A DNA stretch of 11,888 nucleotides from Rhizobacter sp. (GTDB lineage: Bacteria > Pseudomonadota > Gammaproteobacteria > Burkholderiales > Burkholderiaceae), in NCBI GenBank assembly GCA_014379885.1, contig JACMKW010000089.1:1-11888 (forward strand). The letters are read 5' to 3'. The notes below the pieces were generated by a model. It had not been told where the DNA came from. It saw only the letters and a program-made list of their open reading frames with translations, and made no database searches. The position numbers and the translations under genes were made by a program. Of the stretch, positions 1-7,518 are shown piece by piece. Within the stretch, counting starts at the first letter, position 1. Every line of letters starts with the position of its first letter.

Positions 1-227
1 CGCTCGAATCCGTCAAGGGCATCGGCACCAAGGTCTCGGTACGCATCCTCGATGAGCGAAAGAAGGGCCAGTTCAAGGACTGGGCCGACCTGATGGCCCG
101 CGTCAAAGGCATCAAAGGCGGCGCCGCGACCCGCCTGTCGAAGGAAGGCCTGACCGTCAATGGATCGAGCTTCGAAGCTGCTGCAGCACCCGCCACCGCT
201 GCGGCGAAGAAAGCCGACAAGAAGTAA
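1..227 (+). CDS. Helix-hairpin-helix DNA-binding protein (ComEA-like), C-terminal fragment
   Basis: The reading frame is open from base 3 to the TAA at 225-227 and gives 74 residues; the start lies before the window. The visible part begins LESVKGIGTKVSVRIL, which is a helix-hairpin-helix with the GIG turn that contacts the DNA backbone, followed by a second similar element around VKGIKGG. This pattern is that of the small ComEA/DUF655-like proteins common in Burkholderiales, about 90-130 residues long and often exported; any signal peptide would be outside the window. The last 20 or so residues are an Ala/Pro/Lys tail ending KKADKK, which looks disordered and basic and could add non-specific DNA affinity. 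DNA binding follows from the fold; a role in DNA uptake is only a family-level guess. A hairpin region follows about 80-100 bp downstream. Confidence 0.8.
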   Translation, partial: LESVKGIGTKVSVRILDERKKGQFKDWADLMARVKGIKGGAATRLSKEGLTVNGSSFEAAAAPATAAAKKADKK

Positions 228-306
228 GACCCGCACGCTTCGTTTCAGCGCCACACCGCGACCTGCCGGCCCACCGGTATACCTTCGCGCTGCGCACTCC
301 GGTATT

Positions 307-351
307 CGCCCTTGGGGCGGCCCGGCGGGCTCATGCCCGCAGGTCGTTTTT
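307..351 (+). terminator. Probable intrinsic terminator, two tandem hairpins plus T-run
   Basis: The first hairpin is CGCCC-TTG-GGGCG (307-319). The second is GCGGGC-TCAT-GCCCGC (325-340), a perfect 6-bp stem with a 4-nt loop. Six bases later comes TTTTT (347-351). The T-run is slightly displaced from the stem, so strength is uncertain. It fits termination of the upstream helix-hairpin-helix gene on the plus strand. On the minus strand the hairpin lies just after the patatin stop codon but is not followed by a U-tract, so it would not be a classical terminator for that gene. The T-run touches the patatin stop codon at 351-353. Confidence 0.45.
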
Positions 352-1601
352 CATCCCAACTCGGTGGTGTGGTAATCGCTGTCGGCCACCGGCCCACCAC
401 GCGGGCGCGAGCGCCGCTCCCCGCCGAAGAAGGTCGTCACTTCGTCGCGCCGAGACATGGTGTCGGAGACACCCAAGGCGATCAGCTCGCGTGTGTAGGC
501 CGATTCGAAGAGCAGGTAGCTGGCCAGCGCCGCACCGCGGGTGTCGGTGCCCTTGCCCGTCACGCCTACACCGCGCAACAAGGCCCGTATGGGCGTGGGC
601 AGGCTGTTCACGTGCTTGGCGGCGATGTCGTCCAGGCGTTGTGACGGGGCAATCACCAGCACCTCGATCGGGCGCAGGCTGGTGTTGGCCAGCGCCTCGG
701 GCGGCAGCAAGGCGAGTGTGTTGTTGATGCGTTGCAGGCGCTCCACATCCACCGCCAGGGCATCCAGGAAGATGTTCGACAGTGCATGGCCGGCGATCTG
801 CGCAAAGTTGGGGTAAGCGCCGCTCACCTTGCGCCGCCCGGGCGGTTCATGCATGCGGCCTGCACCCACTACCAGAATGCGCCGCGCGCCCAGGTGCACC
901 GCAGGCGAGATGGGGGCCGACTGGCGCATCGAGCCATCGCCAAAAAACTCGGTCACGCCGTCGAAGTCAAGCGACACCGCCGGGAACACAAACGGAATCG
1001 CTGCCGACGCCAGCAAGTGCGGCACCGTGATCGGCGTGCGCACCGCCACACGCTGCGAGCGGTTCCAGGGCGTGAACTCCTGCATCGAGTCATAGAAGGT
1101 CACGTGCGTGCCCGAGCTGTAGCTCGACGCCGTGACCGCCAGCGCTTGCAAGTGGCCCGACTCCATCACCCCACGCAGGCGGTCTACCGCCACCATGTTG
1201 TTGAGCAGGTGTTCGAGGGGCGTGTTGTCCAGCAGTGAGCGCAGCCTCGCGCGCCGCCAGCGGGCGATCACCCAGCCCAGCGACATCATCGTGAGCCAGC
1301 GCGCGCCGGTGCGAATGACGCCGATGGTGTCACTGCGGTACACCTGATCGGCGTGGAAGTTTTCCCACACGTCGGCCACGGCGGCCACTGCGCCGTCGAA
1401 GTCATCGCAGTGGCTGGCGAGCGCAGCGGCGTTGATCGCACCGGCCGAGGTGCCAGTGATGACTGGAAAAGGGTTGCTGCGGTCCCAGGGCGCGGCGTCA
1501 CGCCGTATCTTCGCCACCGCCTTCAGCACCCCGACCTGGTAGGCGGCGCGGGCACCACCGCCAGTGAGGATCAGCCCGGTTGTCGGAGTGGTTGTCGGCA
1601 T
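351..1601 (-). CDS. Patatin-like phospholipase family protein
   Basis: A predicted 416-residue serine acyl hydrolase of the patatin fold, expected to deacylate membrane lipids with a Ser-Asp dyad. Counting from the ATG at 1601, the Gly-rich oxyanion loop GGGARAAYQ is at about 14-22, the nucleophile elbow GTSAG at 50-54 (Ser52), and the second catalytic element FGDGSMRQ around Asp222. The last has DGS where many family members have DGA or DGG, which I believe is normal in this bacterial subgroup. There is no obvious signal peptide or membrane segment, so it is probably cytoplasmic or peripheral. A GTG 18 bp further upstream (1617-1619) is also in frame. I chose the ATG because family similarity begins directly after it; neither start has a clear Shine-Dalgarno. 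It lies 90-110 bp downstream of dnaE on the same strand and may be read from the dnaE transcript. Substrate is unknown. Confidence 0.88.
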   Translation of the reverse strand: MPTTTPTTGLILTGGGARAAYQVGVLKAVAKIRRDAAPWDRSNPFPVITGTSAGAINAAALASHCDDFDGAVAAVADVWENFHADQVYRSDTIGVIRTGARWLTMMSLGWVIARWRRARLRSLLDNTPLEHLLNNMVAVDRLRGVMESGHLQALAVTASSYSSGTHVTFYDSMQEFTPWNRSQRVAVRTPITVPHLLASAAIPFVFPAVSLDFDGVTEFFGDGSMRQSAPISPAVHLGARRILVVGAGRMHEPPGRRKVSGAYPNFAQIAGHALSNIFLDALAVDVERLQRINNTLALLPPEALANTSLRPIEVLVIAPSQRLDDIAAKHVNSLPTPIRALLRGVGVTGKGTDTRGAALASYLLFESAYTRELIALGVSDTMSRRDEVTTFFGGERRSRPRGGPVADSDYHTTELG

Positions 1602-1709
1602 GCACGGCAGTGTAGACACGCTGCATACGTGGGCCGATCAGGGGCAGCCCTCGAACGTGGCGGCCACGCCACCCGACCGCTCAACGGTCGCCGGTGACGC
1701 CGTGCATTG

Positions 1710-4700
1710 CTATTCGTAGACCACCCTGGCTTTACCGTGGCTGCCTTCACGCCAGCGCGCCAATGCGTCGTCGGTTGGGAAAAACCGGCCCTCTTCGCCC
1801 AGATCGAGCTCTCCACTGGCGGCACCCCGTTGCAGCACCAGGCGCACCCCCAGGCCCTGCGCCACCGGCCCTTGCTCGGTGTTGACGCGGCGGCTTGGAA
1901 ATTCACGAAGCACCTCGGCCACCGGCGGCACACTGCCATTCACTTCCACCCGCAGGTACTTGCCAAAACGGCAGCGTGCGGTGGCCAGGTCCCACACCTG
2001 CTGGATGTTGAAGCGCATGCCGCCCGAGAAACGGTCGGGCTGCACCTTGCCGAGCGCCACGATCAGCTCGTCGTCTTTCAACAGATCCTTGTTGGCATTG
2101 AGCAGCTCTTCATTGATCACCGACTCGATGTACTCGCTCTTGTCGTCGAGCTTGAAGATGGCCACACGCCCACGCTGGCCGTTGATCACGCGCAGGTCGC
2201 CCACGATGCCAGCCAGGATCTGTGGTTCGCGCGAATCGATGAGGTCGGCAATCTGCCGCTTGGCGAACTGGCGTACTTCGGTGGCGCTCTGGTCGAACAG
2301 GTGGCCCGAGAGGTAAAAGCCCAGGGCGCTCTTTTCGAGCGTCAGCCGTTCCCGGATGCTCCAGGGGTCGGCCGCCACGAGCGCAGGCTCCTGGGTACTC
2401 GCCCCATGCTGGCTTTCGCCGCCAAAATCGAACAACCCACCTTGGTCGGCGTGTGCAGCCTGGGTGCCGGCCCAATCGAGCGCCAGGCTGACGCTCGCCA
2501 GCATGCACGCACGGTCGGGATGAAGCGCATCAAAAGCGCCCGCCTTCACGAGTGCTTCAACCACACGCTTGTTGATGCGCTGCCGATCCACACGCGCGCA
2601 AAAATCAAACAGGCTGTTGAACGCGCCGCCTTCGGTCCGCGCCTTCACGATCGCCTCGATGGCACCCTGCCCGGTGCCCTTGATCGCGCTCAGCCCGTAT
2701 TGAACGACCTTGTCCGAGATAGGTTCGAACCGGTGAACACCCTTGTTCACATCGGGCGCCTGCACGTCGATGCCGAAGGTCTTCGCATCGGCCAACAGCA
2801 CACGCAGTTTGTCGGTGTCGTCGGCTTCGATGGTCATGTTCGCCGCGAAGAACTCGGCGGTGCAGTGAACCTTGATCCAGGCCGTGTGATAGGCCAGCAA
2901 GGAGTAGGCGGCCGCGTGCGACTTGTTGAAGCCGTAGCCTGCGAATTTCTCCATCAGGTCGAAGACTTCGTCGGCGGCTTCCTTCGAGATGGCTTTCTTG
3001 GCTGCACCCTCGCGGAAGATCTCCCGATGCTGGGCCATCTCTTCGGCCTTTTTCTTGCCCATTGCCCGGCGCAACAGGTCGGCTCCACCGAGCGAATAGC
3101 CGCCGAGCACCTGAGCCGCCTGCATCACCTGCTCCTGGTAGACCATCACCCCATAGGTTTCGCCGAGCACGGTCTCGAGCAGCGGGTGCGGGTAGCTCAC
3201 CTCTTCCTTGCCGTGCTTGCGAAGGCAGAAGGTCGGGATGTTCTCCATCGGGCCCGGCCGGAACATCGCGTTCAGTGCGAACAGGTCTTCGATGCGCGTC
3301 GGCCGTGCATCTTTCAGCATGCGCTGCATGCCTGAGCTTTCGAACTGGAACACCGACTCGGTGCGGCCTTCGGAGAACAGCTTGTAGACACGCTGGTCGT
3401 CGAGCGGCAATTTGTCGTAGTCGAAGTCCTTGTGTTGCGGCCGACGGGCGATGATGAATTCTTTGGCGAGCTCCAGGATCGTCAGCGTCGCCAAGCCCAG
3501 AAAGTCGAACTTCACCAGGCCGATCGCTTCGACATCGTCCTTGTCAAACTGGCTCACTGCGCTGTCGCTGCCAGGCTGCATGTACAGCGGGCAAAAATCG
3601 GTGATCTTGCCCGGCGCGATCAGCACGCCACCGGCATGCATGCCGATGTTGCGCGTGATGCCCTCTACCCGCATCGCCAGCGAGAGCAGCTCTGCCACTT
3701 CTTCTTCCGCCGCCTCACGCTGCTCAAGTTCCGGTGCCTCCTGGCGCGCATAGATCAAGCCGGGGTCGGGTTTCTCGGGCACCCTCGCGAGCGTCACCTG
3801 TTTTCCCGGTGGCGCGGGCACCAGCTTGGCGATCGAATCAACATGCCCATAACCCATGCCCAGCACGCGGCCGATGTCGCGCAGCGCGGCCTTCGCGGCC
3901 ATGGTGCCGAAGGTGGCGATCTGGCTCACGGCGTCGCGGCCGTACTTCTGCTTCACGTAGTCGATCACGCGGTCGCGGTTGCCCTGGCAGAAGTCGATGT
4001 CGAAGTCAGGCATCGACACACGCTCCGGGTTCAGGAAGCGTTCGAACAGCAGGTTGTATTGCAGCGGGTCCAGGCCGGTGATGTTGAGCGCGTAGGCCAC
4101 CAGCGAGCCTGCACCGGAGCCGCGGCCCGGGCCGACCGGGCAGCCGTTGGACTGCGCCCAGTTGATGAAGTCGGCCACGATGAGGAAGTAGCCCGGGAAA
4201 CCCATCTTGAGGATCGTGTTGATCTCGAAGTCCAGCCGCGCTACGTAAAGCGGGCGCTGCGCTTCGCGATCTGCCTCGGCGGGATAACGCTGCTTCAAGC
4301 GGCTCTCCAGCCCCTGATGCGACAGGAGGCTGAAGTACTCGGCCATCGGCAACCGCACGCCATTCACTTCGGGCGTCGGGAAATCGGGCAGCTGCGGTTT
4401 GCCCAGCACCAACGACAGGCTGCAACGCTTGGCAATCTCGACTGTGTTTTGCACGGCACTTGGCAGGTCGGCAAACAACGCTTCCATCTGCGCCTGCGTC
4501 TTGAAGTACTGCTCACGCGAGAAGCGTTTGACACGCCGCGGGTTGGTGAGCGTTTCGCCTTCGGAAATGCAGGTGCGCGCTTCGTGCGCCTCGAAGTCTT
4601 CAGGCGTCTGGAACTGCACCGGGTGCGTGGCCACCACGGGCAGCTTCATCTGTGCGGCCAACGGCACCGCCGCGCGCACGTGGGCTTCGTTGCTGGGCAG

Positions 4701-5213
4701 CCCGGCGCGCTGCAGCTCGATGTAGAAGCGCTGCGGGAAGGTCTGCGCCAAGCGGGTGGCCACGGCCCGTGCGCGCTGCGTGTCTTGCGCCATCAAGGCC
4801 TGGCCGATGGCACCCAACTCGGCGCCCGAGAGCGCGATCAAGCCCTCGTTCAACTCGGCCAGCCACTCCCACTTGAGCCAGGCCTGGCCGCGTGCGTTGG
4901 GATCGAGCCAACCGCGTGAGATCAACTCACACAGGTTCAGGTAGCCGGTCTTGCTTTGAACCAGCAGCAACAAGCGGCTGGGTTGCTTGTCGCCTTCGGT
5001 GGGCTCCATCCACACATCGGCACCGATCAGCGGCTTGACGCCCTTCTTGCGCGCCGCACTGTAGAACTTGACCGTGCCGAACAGGTTGGAGAGGTCGGTG
5101 ATGGCGAGCGCGGCTTGTGCATCAGCCGCTGCCGCACCCACCAGTTCGTCGATCCGCAAGGTGCCGTCGACAACAGAAAACTCGGTGTGGGTGCGCAGGT
5201 GAATGAAAGCCAT
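1710..5213 (-). CDS. dnaE: DNA polymerase III subunit alpha (replicative polymerase)
   Basis: Complete 1167-residue catalytic subunit of the replicative DNA polymerase, close to the 1160 residues of E. coli DnaE. The order is: N-terminal PHP domain (from HLRTHTEFSVVDG at 5-17 to about 280); C-family polymerase palm with GPGRGSGAGS at 361-370; catalytic acids Asp405 and Asp407 in PDFDIDF and Asp570 in KFDFLGL; fingers with FRPGPMENIP at 651-660 and YGFNKSHAAAY at 760-770; a helix-hairpin-helix around 839-859; a beta-clamp-binding motif QGGLFDF at 924-930; an OB-fold around 996-1080; and the tau-contacting C-terminal region. PHP metal ligands are largely missing (see findings), so proofreading should come from a separate epsilon subunit. 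The start ATG is immediately followed by conserved PHP sequence, and no Shine-Dalgarno precedes it. The gene is divergent from trhO across 42 bp and is followed by the patatin gene on the same strand. Confidence 0.99.
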   Translation of the reverse strand: MAFIHLRTHTEFSVVDGTLRIDELVGAAAADAQAALAITDLSNLFGTVKFYSAARKKGVKPLIGADVWMEPTEGDKQPSRLLLLVQSKTGYLNLCELISRGWLDPNARGQAWLKWEWLAELNEGLIALSGAELGAIGQALMAQDTQRARAVATRLAQTFPQRFYIELQRAGLPSNEAHVRAAVPLAAQMKLPVVATHPVQFQTPEDFEAHEARTCISEGETLTNPRRVKRFSREQYFKTQAQMEALFADLPSAVQNTVEIAKRCSLSLVLGKPQLPDFPTPEVNGVRLPMAEYFSLLSHQGLESRLKQRYPAEADREAQRPLYVARLDFEINTILKMGFPGYFLIVADFINWAQSNGCPVGPGRGSGAGSLVAYALNITGLDPLQYNLLFERFLNPERVSMPDFDIDFCQGNRDRVIDYVKQKYGRDAVSQIATFGTMAAKAALRDIGRVLGMGYGHVDSIAKLVPAPPGKQVTLARVPEKPDPGLIYARQEAPELEQREAAEEEVAELLSLAMRVEGITRNIGMHAGGVLIAPGKITDFCPLYMQPGSDSAVSQFDKDDVEAIGLVKFDFLGLATLTILELAKEFIIARRPQHKDFDYDKLPLDDQRVYKLFSEGRTESVFQFESSGMQRMLKDARPTRIEDLFALNAMFRPGPMENIPTFCLRKHGKEEVSYPHPLLETVLGETYGVMVYQEQVMQAAQVLGGYSLGGADLLRRAMGKKKAEEMAQHREIFREGAAKKAISKEAADEVFDLMEKFAGYGFNKSHAAAYSLLAYHTAWIKVHCTAEFFAANMTIEADDTDKLRVLLADAKTFGIDVQAPDVNKGVHRFEPISDKVVQYGLSAIKGTGQGAIEAIVKARTEGGAFNSLFDFCARVDRQRINKRVVEALVKAGAFDALHPDRACMLASVSLALDWAGTQAAHADQGGLFDFGGESQHGASTQEPALVAADPWSIRERLTLEKSALGFYLSGHLFDQSATEVRQFAKRQIADLIDSREPQILAGIVGDLRVINGQRGRVAIFKLDDKSEYIESVINEELLNANKDLLKDDELIVALGKVQPDRFSGGMRFNIQQVWDLATARCRFGKYLRVEVNGSVPPVAEVLREFPSRRVNTEQGPVAQGLGVRLVLQRGAASGELDLGEEGRFFPTDDALARWREGSHGKARVVYE

Positions 5214-5219
5214 CCGGGC

Positions 5220-5248
5220 ATTTTAGGGACGCGTGGCCTCCGTAGAAT
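5220..5248 (-). promoter_or_regulatory. Candidate dnaE promoter, possibly leaderless
   Basis: Read on the minus strand, TAAAAT (5225-5220) is a good sigma70 -10 match. It is followed by GCCCGG and then directly by the dnaE ATG at 5213, so the expected transcription start falls on or next to the A of the ATG. The hexamer 17 bp upstream is ATTCTA (5248-5243), a poor -35, and is the complement of the opposite promoter's -10. No Shine-Dalgarno lies before the ATG. The 42-bp gap has to hold this promoter unless it lies inside trhO. Confidence 0.45.
5220..5248 (+). promoter_or_regulatory. Candidate trhO promoter, possibly leaderless
   Basis: TAGAAT (5243-5248) is a good -10 match, followed by CACGCAG and then the GTG start at 5256, so transcription would begin on or within a base or two of the start codon. 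The hexamer 17 bp upstream is ATTTTA (5220-5225), a weak -35 that coincides exactly with the dnaE -10 on the other strand. No Shine-Dalgarno is seen. The two promoters would share the same 29 bp. Confidence 0.45.
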
Positions 5249-5255
5249 CACGCAG

Positions 5256-6014
5256 GTGAAAGCAATTTTGAACATCTCGGCCTACCTCTTTGTGCCCTTG
5301 ACGGACACGCTTGAGTTGCGCGAGAGCATTCGCTCACAAGCCGCTGGTGGGGGATTGAAAGGAACCGTATTGGTGGCCGACGAAGGCATCAACCTTTTTC
5401 TTGCCGGTGACCCCGAGAAGCTGCGTATTTTCGTGCATTGGTTGCAGCGCGATGCGCGCTTCGCAGCGCTGGCGCCCAAGGAGAGCTGGTCTGACAGCGT
5501 GCCCTTCGGCAAACTGCTGGTGAAGGTCAAGCGCGAGATCATCCGCATGGACCACCCCACGGTGCGGCCACAAGCCGGTCGGGCGCCTGCGGTCGACGCC
5601 AAGACGCTCGTACGTTGGCTTGATGCCGGCCATGACGACGAGGGCCGGCCGGTGGTGACGCTGGATACGCGCAACGCCTTCGAGATCGGCCACGGTCGCG
5701 TCCACAACGCCATCGACTGGAACATCAACAAATTCAGCGAATTCCCGGCTCAGGTGCTGGCCCATCGCGACGAGCTGCGCGGCAAACGTGTGGTGAGCTA
5801 TTGCACCGGCGGCATTCGCTGCGAGAAGGCGGCGATCTACATGACCGAAGCAGGCATCGAGCACGTGGTGCAGCTCGACGGCGGCATCCTCAAGTACTTT
5901 GAAGAAGTGGGCGGCCGGCACTTCGACGGTGATTGTTTCGTCTTCGACGAGCGCGAGGCCCTGGACCCCTCGCTGCGCCCTCAGGAATTGAGTGCGCCCA
6001 GCACGTCGGACTGA
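5256..6014 (+). CDS. trhO: tRNA uridine(34) hydroxylase TrhO (rhodanese-like)
   Basis: A 252-residue enzyme of the YceA/TrhO family, which hydroxylates uridine 34 in the anticodon of certain tRNAs to 5-hydroxyuridine in an O2-dependent reaction. The N-terminal part (about 1-95) is the ferredoxin-like YceA domain, with AILNISAY at the start and ADEGINLFLAG at 41-51. The strongly conserved KREIIRMDHP stretch follows at 92-101. A rhodanese domain runs from about 110 to 225, with LDTRNAFE at 136-143 and the active-site loop CTGGIRC at 183-189 (Cys183 and Cys189). The frame stays open far upstream into dnaE, but family similarity begins at the GTG at 5256, and the upstream part overlaps the dnaE coding region. 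The 3' end overlaps the convergent DUF599 gene by 34 bp. The enzyme is cytoplasmic. Confidence 0.95.
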   Translation: MKAILNISAYLFVPLTDTLELRESIRSQAAGGGLKGTVLVADEGINLFLAGDPEKLRIFVHWLQRDARFAALAPKESWSDSVPFGKLLVKVKREIIRMDHPTVRPQAGRAPAVDAKTLVRWLDAGHDDEGRPVVTLDTRNAFEIGHGRVHNAIDWNINKFSEFPAQVLAHRDELRGKRVVSYCTGGIRCEKAAIYMTEAGIEHVVQLDGGILKYFEEVGGRHFDGDCFVFDEREALDPSLRPQELSAPSTSD

Positions 6015-6700
6015 AACTCGCGTTGGTAGAGGATGTAGATCACCCCGGCCGTGGCCAAGGCAAAGATCAGCGGGGAGAAAAACCACCCTACTGCGGCAAA
6101 CGCCAGGTAGTAGGAACGCAATCCGTCATTGAACGTCTCGGCCGCCATGCCCACCACACGCCCTGCTTTTTTTGCAAAGGCCTGTCGCCTTTCTTCACCC
6201 GCAGGGCCCATGGCTTCGAGCTGTTTGGCCTCCGGCGCCGCAGCGATCAGCAACGCCCCAAAGGTGTATTGCCGCATCGACCAGGTGAAGCGGAAGAACG
6301 CATACACGAAGATCACCAGCAGCAGCACCAGCTTCAGATCGAAGATCAACACCGAAGTGCGCGCTGCAAACGGAATCTCGCGCACCAGGTCGCTGGCCTT
6401 GTCGCTGGCGCTCAACACTGCCAGCAAGCCGCCGATGACCAGGATGGTGGTGGAAGCGAAGAACGAAGGGCTGGTGGACAGGTTCTGGATCACCACGCCG
6501 TCGAGTACACGCACTTCGCGGTAAGTGGTTTGCAGCATCCACTCACGGCGAATGCGGTTGGTGCTGGCCAGCACCGATGGCTTGGTTTGCGAGCGATCAC
6601 GGGCAAACCAGGCGTATCCGGTCCACGACGCAAAAAAGGCCGCAAGTGCGGCCCAGTCCGTCCACGGCAGGATGCTGATCACCTTCAATACAGTGTCCAT
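5981..6700 (-). CDS. DUF599 family membrane protein
   Basis: A 239-residue integral membrane protein recognisable as DUF599; its function is unknown. Predicted membrane segments are at about 13-32, 80-98, 117-138 and 196-226. A conserved loop between the first two carries NRIRREWM at about 49-56, and the loop after the third holds FRFTWSMRQYTFG at about 136-148. The segment 155-190 is soluble, charged and probably helical. I chose the ATG at 6700; a GTG three codons upstream (6707-6709) is also in frame. No Shine-Dalgarno is present before either. The stop codon lies inside the last codons of trhO, giving a 34-bp tail-to-tail overlap. The pirin gene is 50 bp upstream on the same strand, but a promoter-like sequence in that gap suggests separate transcription. 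Confidence 0.88.
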   Translation of the reverse strand: MDTVLKVISILPWTDWAALAAFFASWTGYAWFARDRSQTKPSVLASTNRIRREWMLQTTYREVRVLDGVVIQNLSTSPSFFASTTILVIGGLLAVLSASDKASDLVREIPFAARTSVLIFDLKLVLLLVIFVYAFFRFTWSMRQYTFGALLIAAAPEAKQLEAMGPAGEERRQAFAKKAGRVVGMAAETFNDGLRSYYLAFAAVGWFFSPLIFALATAGVIYILYQREFQSDVLGALNS

Positions 6701-6707
6701 GCGGCGC

Positions 6708-6737
6708 ACTGTAGCAAGCTGCGTGAAGCGCGAACAA
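6708..6737 (-). promoter_or_regulatory. Candidate promoter of the DUF599 gene, near-leaderless
   Basis: On the minus strand, TTGTTC (6737-6732), an 18-bp spacer and TACAGT (6713-6708) form a fair sigma70 match. Only 7 bp (GCGCCGC) separate the -10 from the ATG at 6700. The predicted transcript would start on or next to the ATG, the same geometry as at dnaE and trhO. Confidence 0.35.
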
Positions 6738-6750
6738 GCGCCGCAGTGCC

Positions 6751-7452
6751 TCAGGGTTCGAGGTCGAAGACGATGACTTCGGCCTGGCGCCCATGGTCAA
6801 GGCGCAGCGTGCCTTCGCTGTCGAGCAGCACCGAATCACCAGCCTCGGCCTGCTGGCCGTTGACCCGAATCGCACCGCGTGCCACGTGCACATAGGTGCT
6901 GCGCCCGGCATCGAGCGGCAGCTCGGTGGCCTCGTCGCCGTCGAACAAGCCGGCGTACATGGCCGCGTCAGCATGCAGCGTCACCGAACCCTCGCGCCCG
7001 TCGGGGCTGGCCACCAGCCGCAGGCGTCCGCGCTTGTCTGCGTCATCGAAGCGCTTTTGCTCGTAGCCCGGCACGATGCCACGCTCGTTGGGCATGATCC
7101 AGATTTGCATGAAATGCGTGGTCTCGTTGGCCGCGTGGTTGAACTCGCTGTGCTGGATGCCTCGCCCGGCACTCATGCGTTGCACGTCCCCGGGCACGAT
7201 CTGCGTGCCGTTGCCCATGCTGTCCTTGTGGCCCAGCGCGCCGCTGAGTACATAGGAAATGATCTCCATGTCGCGGTGGCCGTGCGTGCCGAAGCCGGTG
7301 CCTGGGGCGATGCGGTCTTCATTGATCACACGCAGGTTGCCCACGCCCATGCGCTCGGGGTGGTAGTAGTCGGCGAATGAGAAGCTGTGAAACGACTTCA
7401 GCCAGCCGTGGTCGGCGAAGCCGCGTTCAGACGATTTGCGAAGAGTGATCAT
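6751..7452 (-). CDS. Pirin family protein, YhhW-type bicupin (quercetin 2,3-dioxygenase-like)
   Basis: A 233-residue bicupin of the pirin family. The E. coli relative YhhW binds a metal and has quercetin 2,3-dioxygenase activity in vitro; the physiological substrate is usually unknown. The metal ligands are visible as THGH (His57 and His59), His101 and Glu103 in the GIQHSE stretch. These are the same residue numbers as in YhhW, supporting both the family and the start site. Conserved features include FSFADYYHPERMG (about 24-36) and the second cupin domain from about 145, which lacks a clear metal site. It is cytoplasmic. A GAAAGG sequence lies about 12 nt before the ATG, a rather distant Shine-Dalgarno. 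The gene is divergent from a LysR regulator across 122 bp, and that regulator is the obvious candidate to control it. Confidence 0.93.
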   Translation of the reverse strand: MITLRKSSERGFADHGWLKSFHSFSFADYYHPERMGVGNLRVINEDRIAPGTGFGTHGHRDMEIISYVLSGALGHKDSMGNGTQIVPGDVQRMSAGRGIQHSEFNHAANETTHFMQIWIMPNERGIVPGYEQKRFDDADKRGRLRLVASPDGREGSVTLHADAAMYAGLFDGDEATELPLDAGRSTYVHVARGAIRVNGQQAEAGDSVLLDSEGTLRLDHGRQAEVIVFDLEP

Positions 7453-7518
7453 GGTGATGAGTGACCTTTCTGAGCCATTAATTTAGACCTCAGCGCCCGC
7501 TCGATCAGCCCTCACGCG

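Noticed and set aside
732..1238. 168-codon plus-strand frame opposite the patatin gene
   Set aside because: It is a shadow of the patatin coding frame, rich in Arg and His with no domain; the minus-strand frame carries the complete Ser-Asp catalytic motifs.
1656..1690. Two small hairpins (CGTGG/CCACG and CGACCG/CGGTCG) between dnaE and the patatin gene
   Set aside because: Short stems without a U-run on either strand. They might be mRNA structure but do not support a terminator call, and read-through from dnaE to the patatin gene remains possible.
1707..4919. Two long plus-strand open frames (542 and 495 codons) antisense to dnaE
   Set aside because: They lie wholly opposite dnaE, whose protein is unmistakable, and their translations are His/Arg/Gln-rich with no recognisable domain. 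Long antisense frames are expected in GC-rich coding DNA.
4956..5255. 100-codon upstream extension of the trhO frame
   Set aside because: It is antisense to the start of dnaE, and TrhO family similarity begins at the GTG at 5256.
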